Positions 42,161 to 53,622 are shown, counted from the first letter of the stretch. The stretch is 56,375 bases of DNA from Sneathiellales bacterium (GCA_028277845.1 JANQFL010000042.1:1-56375), one strand, 5' to 3'. Program-made: numbers and translations. Notes: generated by a model not told the origin, from the sequence alone.

Positions 42161-43192
42161 ATGGCCAAGACCGCCATCGTCCTGTTCAACCTGGGCGGCC
42201 CCGACAAGCCCGAGGCGATCCGGCCGTTTCTGTTCAACCTGTTCAACGACCGCGCCATTCTGCGTATGCCGCAGCCATTCCGCGCCATGCTGGCCTGGCT
42301 GATTTCCACCCGACGGGCGCCCGTCGCGCGGGAGATCTATGAACATCTGGGCGGCCGGTCGCCGTTGCTGCCGTTGACGGAACAGCAGGCCGAGGCGTTG
42401 ACGGACGAACTGGCGGATCTGGGTGACGTGCGTGCGTTCATCGCCATGCGCTACTGGCATCCGTTCAGCGTCGAAACCGTCGAGAAGGTGAAGGCCTGGG
42501 GACCGGAAGAGATCGTCCTGCTGCCGCTTTATCCGCAGTATTCGACCACGACGACGGAATCCTCCATCGCCGACTGGCACCAGGCGGCGGCGCGTCTGTC
42601 CGTGCCGACACGGGCGATCTGCTGTTATCCAATCGAAAGCGAGTTTATCGCCGCCCACGCCGACACCATCCAGACGGCGTTGGACACCGCGTCCGCCAAC
42701 GGCACACCGCGGGTGCTGTTTTCCGCCCACGGCCTGCCCCAAGACATCATCGACCGGGGCGATCCCTATCAGCACCAGGTCGAGCAAACGGCTCGGGCCG
42801 TGGCAGAGAAATTGGGATTGGCCGATGACCGCTGGGTGACCTGCTATCAAAGCCGGGTCGGTCCCAAGGTGTGGATCGGGCCGTCCACCGACAGCGAAAT
42901 CGAACGGGCCGGCCGCGACGGCGTGCCTGTCGTGGTGGTGCCCATCGCCTTCGTGTCGGAGCATTCGGAAACCCTGGTGGAGCTGGATATCGAATACCGT
43001 GAGCTGGCGGACATGGCCGGCGTGCCGGGCTATGTTCGCGTACCGGCGCTGGGCACCCATGCCCGTTTCATCAAAGGCCTGGCCGATACGGTGCGGCGCA
43101 CGGTCGGCCGGACCGGAACCTGTTCCCAGGCCGGCGGCCGCACCTGCCCGAACGGCTTCAGCCAATGCCCTTTGCCACCAATGACCGAATAG
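42161..43192 (+). CDS. hemH: Ferrochelatase
   Basis: 343 aa. Inserts iron into protoporphyrin IX. The active-site His lies in VLFSAHGLPQDIID and the Glu in VPIAFVSEHSETLVELDIEY. The C-terminus carries Cys-x7-Cys-x6-Cys (residues about 324-339), which with another Cys might hold a 2Fe-2S cluster as described for some alphaproteobacterial enzymes; this is inference. ATG with TGAGGA upstream. Confidence 0.95.
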   Translation: MAKTAIVLFNLGGPDKPEAIRPFLFNLFNDRAILRMPQPFRAMLAWLISTRRAPVAREIYEHLGGRSPLLPLTEQQAEALTDELADLGDVRAFIAMRYWHPFSVETVEKVKAWGPEEIVLLPLYPQYSTTTTESSIADWHQAAARLSVPTRAICCYPIESEFIAAHADTIQTALDTASANGTPRVLFSAHGLPQDIIDRGDPYQHQVEQTARAVAEKLGLADDRWVTCYQSRVGPKVWIGPSTDSEIERAGRDGVPVVVVPIAFVSEHSETLVELDIEYRELADMAGVPGYVRVPALGTHARFIKGLADTVRRTVGRTGTCSQAGGRTCPNGFSQCPLPPMTE

Positions 43193-43219
43193 AGATCACG
43201 AAATCCCGAGGAAATACGG

Positions 43220-43681
43220 ATGCTTGAAGGGCTGACTGATTGGCTGAGTGACTGGTACGACTGGATTCGCGCCATTCACGTTATTGCGGTGATGGCGTGG
43301 ATGGCCGGCATGCTCTACCTGCCGCGTCTGTTCGTCTATCACTGCGACGCCGAGGTGGGCTCGGTACAGTCGGAAACCTTCAAGGTGATGGAGCGGCGCC
43401 TGATGCGCGCCATCATCAACCCGGCGATGATGGTGGCCTGTACGCTCGGTATTCTGCTGTTGCTGACGCCGGGCATCATCGATTGGTCGAGCGGCTGGAT
43501 CTGGACCAAGCTGGCGGCGTTGCTGGTGCTGACCGGCCAGCACGGTTTCCTGTCCCGCTGGCGGCGCCAGTTCGAGAACGACGAAAACACCCACAGCCAG
43601 AAATTCTATCGCTGGATGAACGAACTGCCGACAGTGCTGATGATCGTCATCGTCATCATGGTGGTGGTGAAGCCGTTTTAG
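43220..43681 (+). CDS. hemJ: Protoporphyrinogen oxidase HemJ
   Basis: 153 aa with four membrane spans. RAIHVIAVMAWMAGMLYLPRLFVYH carries the conserved His of HemJ, and KVMERRLMRAIINPAMM and GIIDWSSGWIWTKL follow. HemJ replaces HemG/HemY in many alphaproteobacteria, and its position next to hemH and hemE supports the call. The end overlaps the flavodoxin-family gene on the other strand. Confidence 0.93.
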   Translation: MLEGLTDWLSDWYDWIRAIHVIAVMAWMAGMLYLPRLFVYHCDAEVGSVQSETFKVMERRLMRAIINPAMMVACTLGILLLLTPGIIDWSSGWIWTKLAALLVLTGQHGFLSRWRRQFENDENTHSQKFYRWMNELPTVLMIVIVIMVVVKPF

Positions 43682-44276
43682 CCCAGTCGCCGCAAAACCT
43701 TGTCCAGCCGGCCGAGAAACGCCTCGAGACGGGCGGCGGGCACATCCTCGGCCTTTTGTAGAGCGACAGCATGTGGAAGCGTGCCTTGGGGGCGCAGGCG
43801 CCGACCAGCGCGGTCTTCAACACCCGCCGGACCGGCCGGCGCATGATCAACCGGTCGACCCACCAGGGCGATCCCAGGGTGGTGACCGCCACCACGTGTT
43901 TGAGATCGTGCAACAGGGGTTTGAGTGGGCCGTAATCGGGGCTGTGGTCATAAGCCACGCCTGGCACCCAGACCCGGTCGAACCAACCTTTCAGCACGGC
44001 GGGAAACCCGAACCACCATGTGGGAAAGACCAAGACCACCACCTCGGCCGCGCGTAAGGCCGCCACGTGATCGGCGATATCGTCGCCCGGATAGTCCGCC
44101 TGATAATACCGGGACCGTTCCGCCGCGCTGAGAGCCGGCGGGAATGCGGTGTCATAGAGATCGATCCAGCGCGCATCGTAGCCGTTGCCACGCATGGTCC
44201 GTTCGGCCTGATTGGCAAGATTGCGGCACAGGCTGTTGTCCAGTGGGTGACAGGAAACGACGAGGCATTTTTTCAT
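43656..44276 (-). CDS. Flavodoxin-fold NAD(P)H dehydrogenase (quinone), possibly frameshifted at the 3' end
   Basis: 206 aa as read. The KefF/MdaB type fold is clear: CLVVSCHPLDNSLCRNLA (FMN), VVLVFPTWWFGFPAVLKGWFDRVW and TTLGSPWWVDR. It transfers two electrons from NAD(P)H to quinones. After SLYK the reading frame is odd (RPRMCPPPVSRRF), while the overlapping frame reads KAEDVPAARLEAFLGRLDKVLRRLG to a stop at 43678, a more natural C-terminus. One base missing at an A4 run (TTTT 43754-43757 on the plus strand) would explain it. May be a sequencing or real frameshift. Confidence 0.75.
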   Translation of the reverse strand: MKKCLVVSCHPLDNSLCRNLANQAERTMRGNGYDARWIDLYDTAFPPALSAAERSRYYQADYPGDDIADHVAALRAAEVVVLVFPTWWFGFPAVLKGWFDRVWVPGVAYDHSPDYGPLKPLLHDLKHVVAVTTLGSPWWVDRLIMRRPVRRVLKTALVGACAPKARFHMLSLYKRPRMCPPPVSRRFSAGWTRFCGDWAKTASPPP

Positions 44277-44313
44277 GAACGGGATCCATCGGATTGGCGG
44301 AAGCGCCGCAACC

Positions 44314-44577
44314 TTAGGCGAGGGCGGACCGGAATGCTTGTTTTTGTTGCGCGGGCGCCAAATAGTTCAACGGCCTTTCGGCCATTAACTGTCTGTTTTC
44401 AAATCTGTGTTTGACATTACTATCGGATTGTCCCATGTAGAGGGTGATCCACACATTGTTGGACCATGTGTCTTGCATGGGCAGGACTTCCCGACCGAAC
44501 GGGTCGGTTTCGTCGTCGCCACCAACATCTCCATCTGAATTCTTAAATGGGCCATTCGGCCAGTTCTCCGACGCCAT
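44314..44577 (-). CDS. Small unknown protein upstream of rho
   Basis: 87 aa from an ATG at 44577 with AAAAAGG 6 bases upstream, so the start looks real. Composition is hydrophilic with [13 protein letters not shown] and a C-terminal [12 protein letters not shown]. No family recognised. DNA here is AT-richer than neighbours. It is divergent from rho with 27 bases between starts, so rho's promoter must lie in or across it. Could be spurious. Confidence 0.4.
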   Translation of the reverse strand: MASENWPNGPFKNSDGDVGGDDETDPFGREVLPMQDTWSNNVWITLYMGQSDSNVKHRFENRQLMAERPLNYLAPAQQKQAFRSALA

Positions 44578-44604
44578 GTCGCCTTTTTCCCCGGACGGTT
44601 TCCG

Positions 44605-45861
<1,257 letters not shown>

Positions 45862-45865
45862 TGCC

Positions 45866-45890
45866 GGTTGCCGCGGTCACCGCGGCAACC
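45866..45890. terminator. GC-rich hairpin between rho and qor
   Basis: GGTTGCCGCGG-TCA-CCGCGGCAACC, a perfect 11-bp stem with a 3-base loop, four bases after the rho stop and 24 before the qor stop. There is no U-run on the rho side; on the other strand the U-run (AGAAAAAACC read in reverse) precedes the stem. It may act as a convergent terminator or transcript-end stabiliser. Confidence 0.5.
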
Positions 45891-45914
45891 AGAAAAAACC
45901 TTGATTCAGCCGGC

Positions 45915-46889
45915 TTACGGCAGCAGAACGGTCGATCCTGTGGTCTTGCGCCCTTCCAGGTCGATGTGGGCCTGGGCGGCCTCTTTCAGCGCGTAGGTTT
46001 GGTTGATTTCGATTTTTACAACCCTCTCTCCCACCACGTCGAACAGTTCGTTGGCCGTGGCCTCCAGGTCCGCCCGCTTGGCGGTGTAGGTCATCAGCGT
46101 GGGCCGGGTCAGGAACAGGGAACCCTTGGCTGAGAGAATGCCGGGCTCGAAGGCCGGTACGGCGCCCGAGGCATTGCCGAACGACACCATCATGCCCATG
46201 GGCGCCAGGCTGTCGAGGGAGGCTTCGAAGGTGTCCTTACCCACGGAATCGTAGACCACCGGCACGCCCGCGCCACCGGTCAGTTCGCGCACCCGCTCGG
46301 CGATGTTCTCCCGGTTGTAGAGAATGGTGTGGTCGCAGCCGTGCGCCCGGGCCAAGTCGGCCTTGGCCTCGCTGCCCACCGTGCCGATGACGGTGCAGCC
46401 GAGATGCTTGGCCCACTGGCAGGCGATCAGACCGACCCCGCCGGCGGCGGCGTGGAACAGAATGGTCTGACCCGCCTCGACCCGGAAGGTGCGGCGCAGC
46501 AGGTACTGTACCGTCATGCCCTGCAGCATCATGGCCGCCGCGGTGCGGTCGTCCACGGTCGCGGGCAGGACCACCAGCTTGTCGGCCGGCATGACACGGG
46601 CCTCGGCGTAGGCCCCGACCGGCGGCGCGGCATACGCGACCCGGTCGCCCGCCTTGACATGGCCGACACCGTCGCCGACGGCTTCGACCACACCGGCGGC
46701 TTCCATGCCGATGCCGCCCGGCAGTTCCATGGGGTACAAGCCGGTGCGGAAATAGACATCGATATAGTTGAGGCCGACGGCATTGTGGCGCACCAGGGCT
46801 TCGCCGGGGCCGGGATCGGCCAATTCAACGTCGACCCACTCCAAGACATCCGGGCCGCCGGTTTTGCTGATGCGAATCGCTTTGCTCAT
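45915..46889 (-). CDS. NADPH:quinone oxidoreductase (QOR-type MDR)
   Basis: 324 aa, zinc-free medium-chain reductase family. Cofactor-binding region ILFHAAAGGVGLIACQWAKHLG (AxxGGVG) and VVYDSVGKDTFEASLDSLAPMGMMV fit the QOR/zeta-crystallin group. One-electron or two-electron reduction of quinones with NADPH. The specific substrate is not known. Convergent with rho. Confidence 0.93.
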   Translation of the reverse strand: MSKAIRISKTGGPDVLEWVDVELADPGPGEALVRHNAVGLNYIDVYFRTGLYPMELPGGIGMEAAGVVEAVGDGVGHVKAGDRVAYAAPPVGAYAEARVMPADKLVVLPATVDDRTAAAMMLQGMTVQYLLRRTFRVEAGQTILFHAAAGGVGLIACQWAKHLGCTVIGTVGSEAKADLARAHGCDHTILYNRENIAERVRELTGGAGVPVVYDSVGKDTFEASLDSLAPMGMMVSFGNASGAVPAFEPGILSAKGSLFLTRPTLMTYTAKRADLEATANELFDVVGERVVKIEINQTYALKEAAQAHIDLEGRKTTGSTVLLP

Positions 46890-46952
46890 ATCGGATCCTC
46901 GACAATCTATTGTTTCGCTTACGAAACGATAACGTTTTGAAGGCGAAATGAA

Positions 46953-47402
46953 TTAAAGAAGTGAGCCTTCCAGGCGCAGCAAGGCCACTTTGGTCTCTAC
47001 GCCACCCTGTCCGGAATAGCCGCCGATACGCTGATTGGCGGCCAAAACCCGGTGACAGGGAATGATAATGGGTATGGGGTTGGCGCCGCACGCGGTTCCG
47101 GTCGCCCGTGCATTGGATCCGGCCCGTTCGGCCAACGCGCCGTATGACAGCGTATGTCCATGGGGAATCTTCCGCATTTCCGACCAGACCCGGTGTTGAT
47201 GGACCGAACCGGCCGGGCGCAGCGGCAGATCCGGTAAATTCGTTTCGCCATCGAAATAAAAATTCAACCAATCGCGGGCGCGGTTGAGCAAGGGCGTGTC
47301 GTCCTGGTGTTCCACCCAGCCCCATTCGACGACCACGATGGCCTGATTGTCTTCGAAAATGGTCAAGTCGCCGACCGGACTGTGCAGAGAGAGTGAGGGC
47401 AT
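46953..47402 (-). CDS. ogt: Methylated-DNA-[protein]-cysteine S-methyltransferase
   Basis: 149 aa from the ATG at 47402; the frame is open upstream but lacks a better start. The active-site motif is PIIIPCHRVLAANQRIGGYSGQGGVETK, with Cys accepting the alkyl group from O6-methylguanine. It is a free-standing Ogt-type protein, without the Ada N-terminal domain. Confidence 0.94.
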   Translation of the reverse strand: MPSLSLHSPVGDLTIFEDNQAIVVVEWGWVEHQDDTPLLNRARDWLNFYFDGETNLPDLPLRPAGSVHQHRVWSEMRKIPHGHTLSYGALAERAGSNARATGTACGANPIPIIIPCHRVLAANQRIGGYSGQGGVETKVALLRLEGSLL

Positions 47403-47416
47403 GGTTTTTCGTTGCG

Positions 47417-49468
47417 TCAAAGGGTTTGTAGAGCTTCCGCCAAGCGCGACGGATCCGTCAAGGGCAACGAACACGTCCCGCCGTGGCAGACATAGGCGGT
47501 CGCCCGTCCGTCGATTTGGCTTTTGCCCGCCGCCGGATGACCGGTCGGAACGCCGCCGGCTGGCGGGACGATCAAAAGCGCGCGACCCGGAAGGCAGTGG
47601 GCATGGACCGTACGCAGCAATTCGCCGGTGTCCTCGCCTTGACGGTCACCCACGATGACAATGGACCGGTCGTGAATGCGGGTATCGAGACCGTTCAGCA
47701 GCGTGGTGAAGGGAAAGACGTTGCGGGCCAGATCCGGCGCGAAGGCGGCGATCAGTTCGTCGGCACGCCGCTGGTATTGCATCTCCCCGGTGACGTGGAA
47801 CAGGCGTTGCAGCACCGAAACCATGGTGCCGTTCCCGGCGGGAATGGCATTGTCATGGGCATGACGGGTGCGGGTGATCAGCGCTTCGGCATCATCCGCG
47901 GTATAGTAATACCCGCCTTGATCCGTATCCCAGAAATGCCGGTCGAGGATGTCTTTCCATCGCCGGCAATCGTCGATCAAATGCGGCTGTCCCGAGATCT
48001 CGAACAGTTCGAGGGCCGCCCAGGACATGTTGGCGTAATCATCCAACAGACCGCTGTGGCGGGCCCGGCCGTCCCGGTAACTGTGGAACAGGCGGCCGTT
48101 GTCATTCAGCGACTGCGTGACGAACGCGTAAGCCCGTCGGGCCAGGTCGGCCCAATCGGCGCGGCCGAAAACGGCGCCGGCCCGGGCAATCGCCGCAATC
48201 GCCAAACCGTTCCAATCGACAAGGACCTTGTCGTCCCAGCCAGGCCAAACGCGATCGTTTCGGGTTTTTAATAAAATAGCGCGGACATCACCCAGTTCGG
48301 CCTCGGTTTCCGGGTCGGCCAGACTGAGATCGCGGGAACGGTTGAGGATTGTCCTGGATTCCCAATTGCCTTCGGGCGTCACATCGTAGACTTGCTTGAA
48401 CAGATCCGCGGTGTTGCCTGCCAACCGGTCGATTTCGGCCTCGCTCCAGACATAAAAACGGCCTTCTTCACCTTCGGAATCCGCATCGTAGGACGCCGCG
48501 ATACCGCCGTCGGGCGTAACCATGTCGCGGGCGATCCAATCGATGGTCTCCGCGATCCGCACGGCGTAGAGGTCGTCTTTGTCCCGTTGCCAGGCCGTCG
48601 TCATGAGATCGATCAGCAAAGCGTTGTCGTACAACATCTTTTCGAAATGAGGCACGAGCCAGCGTTCGTCGGTGGCGTAACGGGCGAAACCGCCGGCCAG
48701 GTGGTCGTAAATGCCGCCCTGGCACATGTTTTTCAGGGACAGGTGGACCAGATCACCGAGCATTTGATTGCCGGTCCGCAGATAACCCCGCCAGATGGTT
48801 TCCAATGCCGTCGTCTGAGGAAACTTCGGCGCTCCGCCGATCCCGCCGTGCACGACATCGACCGAATTGGCCAGCCGGGCGGCGACGCGATCCAAAAATC
48901 CGCTGTCGAGCACCGGGACGTCGCCATCCGTCCGGCGGCTCATTTTTGTCAGCGCGTCCTTGAGCGTACCGGAATTTTTGGCAATGACGTCCGGATCCGT
49001 GCGGTAGATCTGCTCAACGCGAATCAGAACGTCGCGAAATCCGGGACGGCCATACCGGGGCTCGGGCGGGAAGTACGTGCCGCCCCAGAAGGGCTCTCCC
49101 GCCGGCGTGAGGAACATGGTCAACGGCCAACCGCCGTGCTCTCCCAGCAGGGCGAGGGCCGACTGGTAGATGGAATCGATGTCCGGCCGTTCTTCGCGGT
49201 CGACCTTGATGTTGACGAACAGGTCGTTCATCACCTGGGCGGTCTGATCGTTCTCAAAGCTTTCGTGCGCCATGACATGGCACCAGTGACAGGCCGCGTA
49301 ACCGACACTCAAGAGTATGGGCTTGTTTTCGGCTTTGGCCCGGTCCAGTGTCTCAACCGACCAGGGCTGCCAGTGGACCGGATTGTCCCGGTGTTGGAGG
49401 AGGTACGGACTGGTCTCCCCGGACAAGGCATTCCGTAGCGCAGGGAATTCTTTATCTTGCAAAGTCAT
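47417..49468 (-). CDS. Thioredoxin-domain protein of the DUF255/YyaL family
   Basis: 683 aa. Opening [22 protein letters not shown] and the catalytic-like [18 protein letters not shown] (CxxC-type, thioredoxin fold) identify the DUF255 family (Spata20/YyaL). A large (alpha/alpha)6-like cellobiose-2-epimerase-type region follows (about 200-600). Probably a redox or sugar-linked enzyme; function unresolved. It lies 14 bases upstream of ogt on the same strand, so the two may be cotranscribed. Confidence 0.9.
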   Translation of the reverse strand: MTLQDKEFPALRNALSGETSPYLLQHRDNPVHWQPWSVETLDRAKAENKPILLSVGYAACHWCHVMAHESFENDQTAQVMNDLFVNIKVDREERPDIDSIYQSALALLGEHGGWPLTMFLTPAGEPFWGGTYFPPEPRYGRPGFRDVLIRVEQIYRTDPDVIAKNSGTLKDALTKMSRRTDGDVPVLDSGFLDRVAARLANSVDVVHGGIGGAPKFPQTTALETIWRGYLRTGNQMLGDLVHLSLKNMCQGGIYDHLAGGFARYATDERWLVPHFEKMLYDNALLIDLMTTAWQRDKDDLYAVRIAETIDWIARDMVTPDGGIAASYDADSEGEEGRFYVWSEAEIDRLAGNTADLFKQVYDVTPEGNWESRTILNRSRDLSLADPETEAELGDVRAILLKTRNDRVWPGWDDKVLVDWNGLAIAAIARAGAVFGRADWADLARRAYAFVTQSLNDNGRLFHSYRDGRARHSGLLDDYANMSWAALELFEISGQPHLIDDCRRWKDILDRHFWDTDQGGYYYTADDAEALITRTRHAHDNAIPAGNGTMVSVLQRLFHVTGEMQYQRRADELIAAFAPDLARNVFPFTTLLNGLDTRIHDRSIVIVGDRQGEDTGELLRTVHAHCLPGRALLIVPPAGGVPTGHPAAGKSQIDGRATAYVCHGGTCSLPLTDPSRLAEALQTL

Positions 49469-49623
49469 AGCGAAAAATCATATTCGACGCGTACTGGCCC
49501 ATGAAGACACAGAAATACGCCGACGGTATGTTTCCAATAATTGTTTCGACACCGGAATGAGTATAGATACCAAATTCCTGATTGTTTCGGTAGTGAAATG
49601 AATGAACAGGAGACGACAGTCCT

Positions 49624-49869
49624 ATGAAGATAAACATCGATATTGACTGTTCACCTCAGGAGGCAAGAACCTTTTTGGGTTTGCCCGATGTGGAACCGAT
49701 GCAACGGTCGTTAATGCAGATGATCCAGGATCGCATGGAAAAAAACCTGGCCGCGATGGATGCGGAAGCGCTCATGAAGCAGTGGATGCCCGCGGGAGCC
49801 CAGGGATGGGACGCCATGCAGAAGATGTTCTGGTCGGCCATGAGCGGAACCGGCCAAAAGAAGGAATAG
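49624..49869 (+). CDS. DUF6489-like small protein
   Basis: 81 aa. MKINIDIDCSPQEARTFLGLPDVEPMQ then a helical, Met-rich C-terminus ending AMSGTGQKKE. It resembles the DUF6489 family of alphaproteobacteria, which sits in this same gene neighbourhood. ATG with AGGAGACG upstream. Function unknown. Confidence 0.75.
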   Translation: MKINIDIDCSPQEARTFLGLPDVEPMQRSLMQMIQDRMEKNLAAMDAEALMKQWMPAGAQGWDAMQKMFWSAMSGTGQKKE

Positions 49870-49880
49870 GATTTCCGTTT

Positions 49881-50246
49881 ATGAGCGATACAGGATCACC
49901 GTCGTCCGAGCCGTATTTCCGCCTGCACGTGTTCTGCTGTACCAACGTCCGGCCGGCCGGACATCCGCGTGGCAGCTGTAAGGCGCGTGGTTCGGAACCG
50001 TTGCGCAATTACCTGAAGGCGCGGGCCAAGGAGCTGGGTGTTGACCGGGTTCGGATCAATGCCTCCGGATGTCTCGACCGTTGCGAACTCGGGCCGACGA
50101 TGGTCGTTTATCCCGAAGGTGTCTGGTATCATTACAGTTCGATGGAGGACGCGGAAGAGATTCTGCAGGAACACATTATCAGGGGCCGTATCGTCGAACG
50201 TCTCAGATTGAGAGTGGATCAGACCGAATTGGACGAGATCGGGTGA
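49881..50246 (+). CDS. Thioredoxin-like [2Fe-2S] ferredoxin
   Basis: 121 aa from the ATG at 49881. Cys pattern FCCTNVRPAGHPRGSC and then GCLDRCELGPTMVVYPEGVWY matches the thioredoxin-fold 2Fe-2S ferredoxin family (Shethna-type/HoxE-like). Probable electron carrier. It begins 11 bases after the DUF6489-like stop, and mnmE follows by 22 bases, so the three may form an operon. Confidence 0.85.
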   Translation: MSDTGSPSSEPYFRLHVFCCTNVRPAGHPRGSCKARGSEPLRNYLKARAKELGVDRVRINASGCLDRCELGPTMVVYPEGVWYHYSSMEDAEEILQEHIIRGRIVERLRLRVDQTELDEIG

Positions 50247-50268
50247 TCGCTCCGGATTGGGACGCACT

Positions 50269-51591
50269 ATGACCATCTTCGCGCTGTCATCCGGTGCCGG
50301 CCGGGCGGGGGTCGCGGTCATACGCATCTCCGGTCCGGCGTCCCTGTCGGCATTGGAACAACTGACCGGGTCGGGTGTTTTCCGGGAACGCCAGGCCCGG
50401 CTGTGTACCCTGATCGATCCCCGAACCGGAATCCATCTGGATCAGGCCCTGGTTCTGTATTTTCGTGGTCCGCGCTCTTTCACCGGCGAAGATGTCGCGG
50501 AGTTGCATGTGCACGGAGGCCGGGCCGTCATCAACGCCGTACTGGATGCCCTCGAGTCCATCACGAATCTGCGTCCGGCCGAACCGGGGGAATTCACCCG
50601 GCGGGCGTTTCTGAACGGCAAGTTGGATCTGACCGCCATCGAGGGCCTGGCGGATCTCGTCGCCGCGGAAACCGAAGCGCAACGGCGTCAGGCGGCCCGG
50701 GTGGCCGAAGGCGGGCTGCGCCATCTATACGAACAGTGGCGCAGTGCCATCGTGCGAACGCAGGCGCTGATGGAAACCGCCATCGATTTTTCGGAGGACG
50801 ATGTTCCGGACGATCTTGAAACCCGGGTCGATGGTGCCATCGATGAATTGGTTCAAGCGATCACAAGTCATCTTTCCGGCGCCGATCGGGGCGAGCGGCT
50901 GCGCGACGGATTTCACGTCGTCATTCTGGGCCGGCCCAACGTGGGTAAGTCCAGCCTGCTCAATTGGCTGGCGCGCCGGGACGCGGCCATTGTCTCCGAC
51001 CAGGCGGGGACCACGCGCGACGTTGTCGAGGTGCATCTCGATTTGGACGGGTATCCCGTCATTGTCGCGGATACGGCCGGGCTGCGCAGGAGCGCGGATC
51101 GGGTCGAGAGGGAAGGGGTCGACCGGGCGCGGCGCCGGGCGGCGGATGCCGATCTGAAAATCGTCGTGCTCGACAGCACCGATCAATCGGGTGAGGCCGA
51201 GCTGTGGGAACACCTGGATCCGGCAACGATTGCCGTGGTCAATAAAATCGATCAGGTGCAACCCGCGCCGTCTCATATGCGCATTGCGGAAACCGTGTTA
51301 CCGGTTTCGGTCAGGACCGGGGCGGGTATGGACGCATTGATGGACGCGTTGACGTCCCGGGTCCGGACAGCTTTGGACCAGGGGGCCGAACTGGTGCCGA
51401 TCCGTATGCGGCATCGGTCCAAACTTCATGAATGCCTCGACCATTTGCATCGGGCGAAATCCGCGCCCACCGCCGAGACACGGGCCGAAGACCTGCGGTT
51501 GGCGGCCCGGGCGCTGGGTGCGATTGTGGGAACGGTGGACGTCGAGGATATTCTCGATGTGATCTTTGCCGATTTCTGCATCGGCAAATAA
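50269..51591 (+). CDS. mnmE: tRNA uridine-5-carboxymethylaminomethyl(34) synthesis GTPase
   Basis: 440 aa from the ATG at 50269. With MnmG it modifies U34 of tRNAs. TrmE N-terminal domain (TIFALSSGAGRAGVAVIRISGP), GTPase G1 GRPNVGKSSLLN, DTAGLR for G3, NKID for G4, and the C-terminal FCIGK whose Cys is conserved. A parS site follows about 15 bases after the stop. Confidence 0.96.
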   Translation: MTIFALSSGAGRAGVAVIRISGPASLSALEQLTGSGVFRERQARLCTLIDPRTGIHLDQALVLYFRGPRSFTGEDVAELHVHGGRAVINAVLDALESITNLRPAEPGEFTRRAFLNGKLDLTAIEGLADLVAAETEAQRRQAARVAEGGLRHLYEQWRSAIVRTQALMETAIDFSEDDVPDDLETRVDGAIDELVQAITSHLSGADRGERLRDGFHVVILGRPNVGKSSLLNWLARRDAAIVSDQAGTTRDVVEVHLDLDGYPVIVADTAGLRRSADRVEREGVDRARRRAADADLKIVVLDSTDQSGEAELWEHLDPATIAVVNKIDQVQPAPSHMRIAETVLPVSVRTGAGMDALMDALTSRVRTALDQGAELVPIRMRHRSKLHECLDHLHRAKSAPTAETRAEDLRLAARALGAIVGTVDVEDILDVIFADFCIGK

Positions 51592-51600
51592 CCGCGTGTA

Positions 51601-51626
51601 GACGATGTTTCACGTGAAACATCGTC
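51601..51626. promoter_or_regulatory. parS partition site within a 26-bp perfect palindrome
   Basis: The 16-base parS core TGTTTCACGTGAAACA is at 51606-51621, and the flanking GACGA/TCGTC extends the palindrome to 26 bp. ParB, encoded 3.5 kb away, binds such sites near the origin. Confidence 0.92.
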
Positions 51627-51716
51627 GTCTCCGTCGACGAGACGGTGCAGGCCCGGGACTTTGCACATCGCAATCGACTTCCTTGAAAAAAGCGATGATC
51701 CGCCTTTGACTCACCC

Positions 51717-51725
51717 TGTGGATAA
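51717..51725. promoter_or_regulatory. Perfect DnaA box before mnmG
   Basis: TGTGGATAA is the complement of TTATCCACA, 15 bases before the mnmG start. gidA/mnmG-linked DnaA boxes are common remnants or controls near bacterial origins. Confidence 0.5.
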
Positions 51726-51740
51726 CCCTACATTCCCGCC

Positions 51741-53612
51741 ATGTCCCATTATGATGTCATTGTGATCGGCGGCGGTCACGCCGGGTGTGAGGCTGCGTCC
51801 GCCGCGGCTCGCCTGGGTGCGCGCACTTTGTTGCTGACCCACAAGATCGAAACCATCGGAGAGATGTCCTGTAATCCGGCAATCGGCGGATTGGCCAAGG
51901 GGCATCTGGTCCGGGAAATCGACGCCATGGACGGATTGATGGGCAAGGTGGCGGATGCGGCCGGCATTCAGTTCCGTTTGTTGAACCGCAGCAAAGGGCC
52001 CGCCGTGCGCGGCCCGCGCGCCCAGTCGGATCGCAAGCTGTACCGCCGGGCCATGCAGGCGGCCGTTCTGAACCAGGACAATTTGACGGTCATGGCCGAC
52101 GGCGTTGAGGATCTCACCATCGATAAGGGATCGGTGTGCGGTGTTGTCACCGCGTCAGGACAACACCACGCAGGCAGTCACGTCGTATTGACGACAGGGA
52201 CGTTTCTGCGAGGCGTCATTCATATCGGTACCGAACAGCGCGCCGCCGGCCGGGTCGGCGATCCGCCCGCGATCGGTCTTTCGGATACGCTGCGGTCCAC
52301 GGGCTTTGGCTGGGGCCGGCTCAAGACCGGCACACCGCCGCGTTTGGACGGCACAACCATCGACTGGTCCGGGCTGGATCCGCAAAAGGGCGACAATCCG
52401 CCGGTGCCGTTTTCCTTTTTGACCCGGTCGATTTCCAACCCACAGATCGAATGCTACATCACGGAGACCACTCCGAGTACACACGACATTATTCGGGAGA
52501 ACCTGCACGTCGCGCCGATCTATTCGGGGCAGATTGAATCCAGCGGTCCACGATACTGCCCTTCGATCGAGGACAAGGTGGTGCGGTTCGCGGACAAGTC
52601 CCGGCACCAGATATTCCTGGAACCGGAAGGACTGGACGACGAGACCGTTTATCCGAACGGTATTTCCACGTCGCTGCCGGAATCCGCGCAAATCGCCATG
52701 TTGAAAACCATTCCGGGTCTGGAACATGCCGAAGTCGTCCGGCCGGGATACGCTATAGAATACGATTACGTGGACCCAAGGGAACTCAAGCCGACACTGG
52801 AAACCCGGCATATTTCCGGACTTTACCTGGCCGGTCAGATCAACGGCACGACGGGATATGAAGAGGCGGCCGCGCAAGGCTTGATGGCCGGACTGAACGC
52901 TGCGCTGCGGGCCGGGGGATCGGACCCGATTTTACTGGACCGGTCGGAAGCCTATATTGGCGTGATGATCGACGATCTGATTACCCGCGGCGTATCGGAG
53001 CCCTATCGCATGTTCACCTCGCGCGCGGAATACCGGTTGGTCTTGCGGGCCGATAACGCCGATCTGCGCCTGACTCCCGTGGCGCGACGGATCGGCGCGG
53101 TGGGCGCCGAACGGTGGCGGGCGTTCGAAACCAAACGCGACAGCTTGGCGCAGGCACGATCGGTTCTGTCATCCAAGTCCTTGACTCCGCCGGAGGCAAA
53201 CCGTCACGGGATCAGGGTCGTGCAGGACGGTGTCCGCCGGAACGGATTGGCGCTGCTGGCATATCCGCAGGTGCGTTTCACTGACGTGACGGATATCTGG
53301 CCGGAATTGCGGGATACACCCACCGATGTGGTTGAGCAATTGGAAATCGACGCCGCGTACGCCGGCTATATCGATCGCCAGACCGCCGATATCCAGTCTT
53401 TCAAGAAAGACGAAGCCATCCGGTTGCCGGTCGATCTGGCCTATGAAGATATCCCGTCCTTGTCCAATGAAGTACGGGAAAAGCTGATGGCAGTGCGACC
53501 GCGGACCCTGGGCCAGGCCGCACGTATCTCCGGCGTCACGCCGGCCGCGCTGACCATTTTGCTCGCCTACCTGCGGCGTGGCCCACAGCGGCACGGCAGT
53601 TCGGTCGCCTGA
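51741..53612 (+). CDS. mnmG: tRNA uridine-5-carboxymethylaminomethyl(34) synthesis enzyme
   Basis: 623 aa. FAD-binding [17 protein letters not shown] at the start, [22 protein letters not shown] and [21 protein letters not shown] confirm MnmG (GidA). Methylene-THF supplies carbon for the U34 modification. The pair mnmE-mnmG with rsmG, parA and parB is the classic origin-proximal cluster. Confidence 0.97.
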   Translation: MSHYDVIVIGGGHAGCEAASAAARLGARTLLLTHKIETIGEMSCNPAIGGLAKGHLVREIDAMDGLMGKVADAAGIQFRLLNRSKGPAVRGPRAQSDRKLYRRAMQAAVLNQDNLTVMADGVEDLTIDKGSVCGVVTASGQHHAGSHVVLTTGTFLRGVIHIGTEQRAAGRVGDPPAIGLSDTLRSTGFGWGRLKTGTPPRLDGTTIDWSGLDPQKGDNPPVPFSFLTRSISNPQIECYITETTPSTHDIIRENLHVAPIYSGQIESSGPRYCPSIEDKVVRFADKSRHQIFLEPEGLDDETVYPNGISTSLPESAQIAMLKTIPGLEHAEVVRPGYAIEYDYVDPRELKPTLETRHISGLYLAGQINGTTGYEEAAAQGLMAGLNAALRAGGSDPILLDRSEAYIGVMIDDLITRGVSEPYRMFTSRAEYRLVLRADNADLRLTPVARRIGAVGAERWRAFETKRDSLAQARSVLSSKSLTPPEANRHGIRVVQDGVRRNGLALLAYPQVRFTDVTDIWPELRDTPTDVVEQLEIDAAYAGYIDRQTADIQSFKKDEAIRLPVDLAYEDIPSLSNEVREKLMAVRPRTLGQAARISGVTPAALTILLAYLRRGPQRHGSSVA

Positions 53613-53622
53613 TCGTGCAGGC

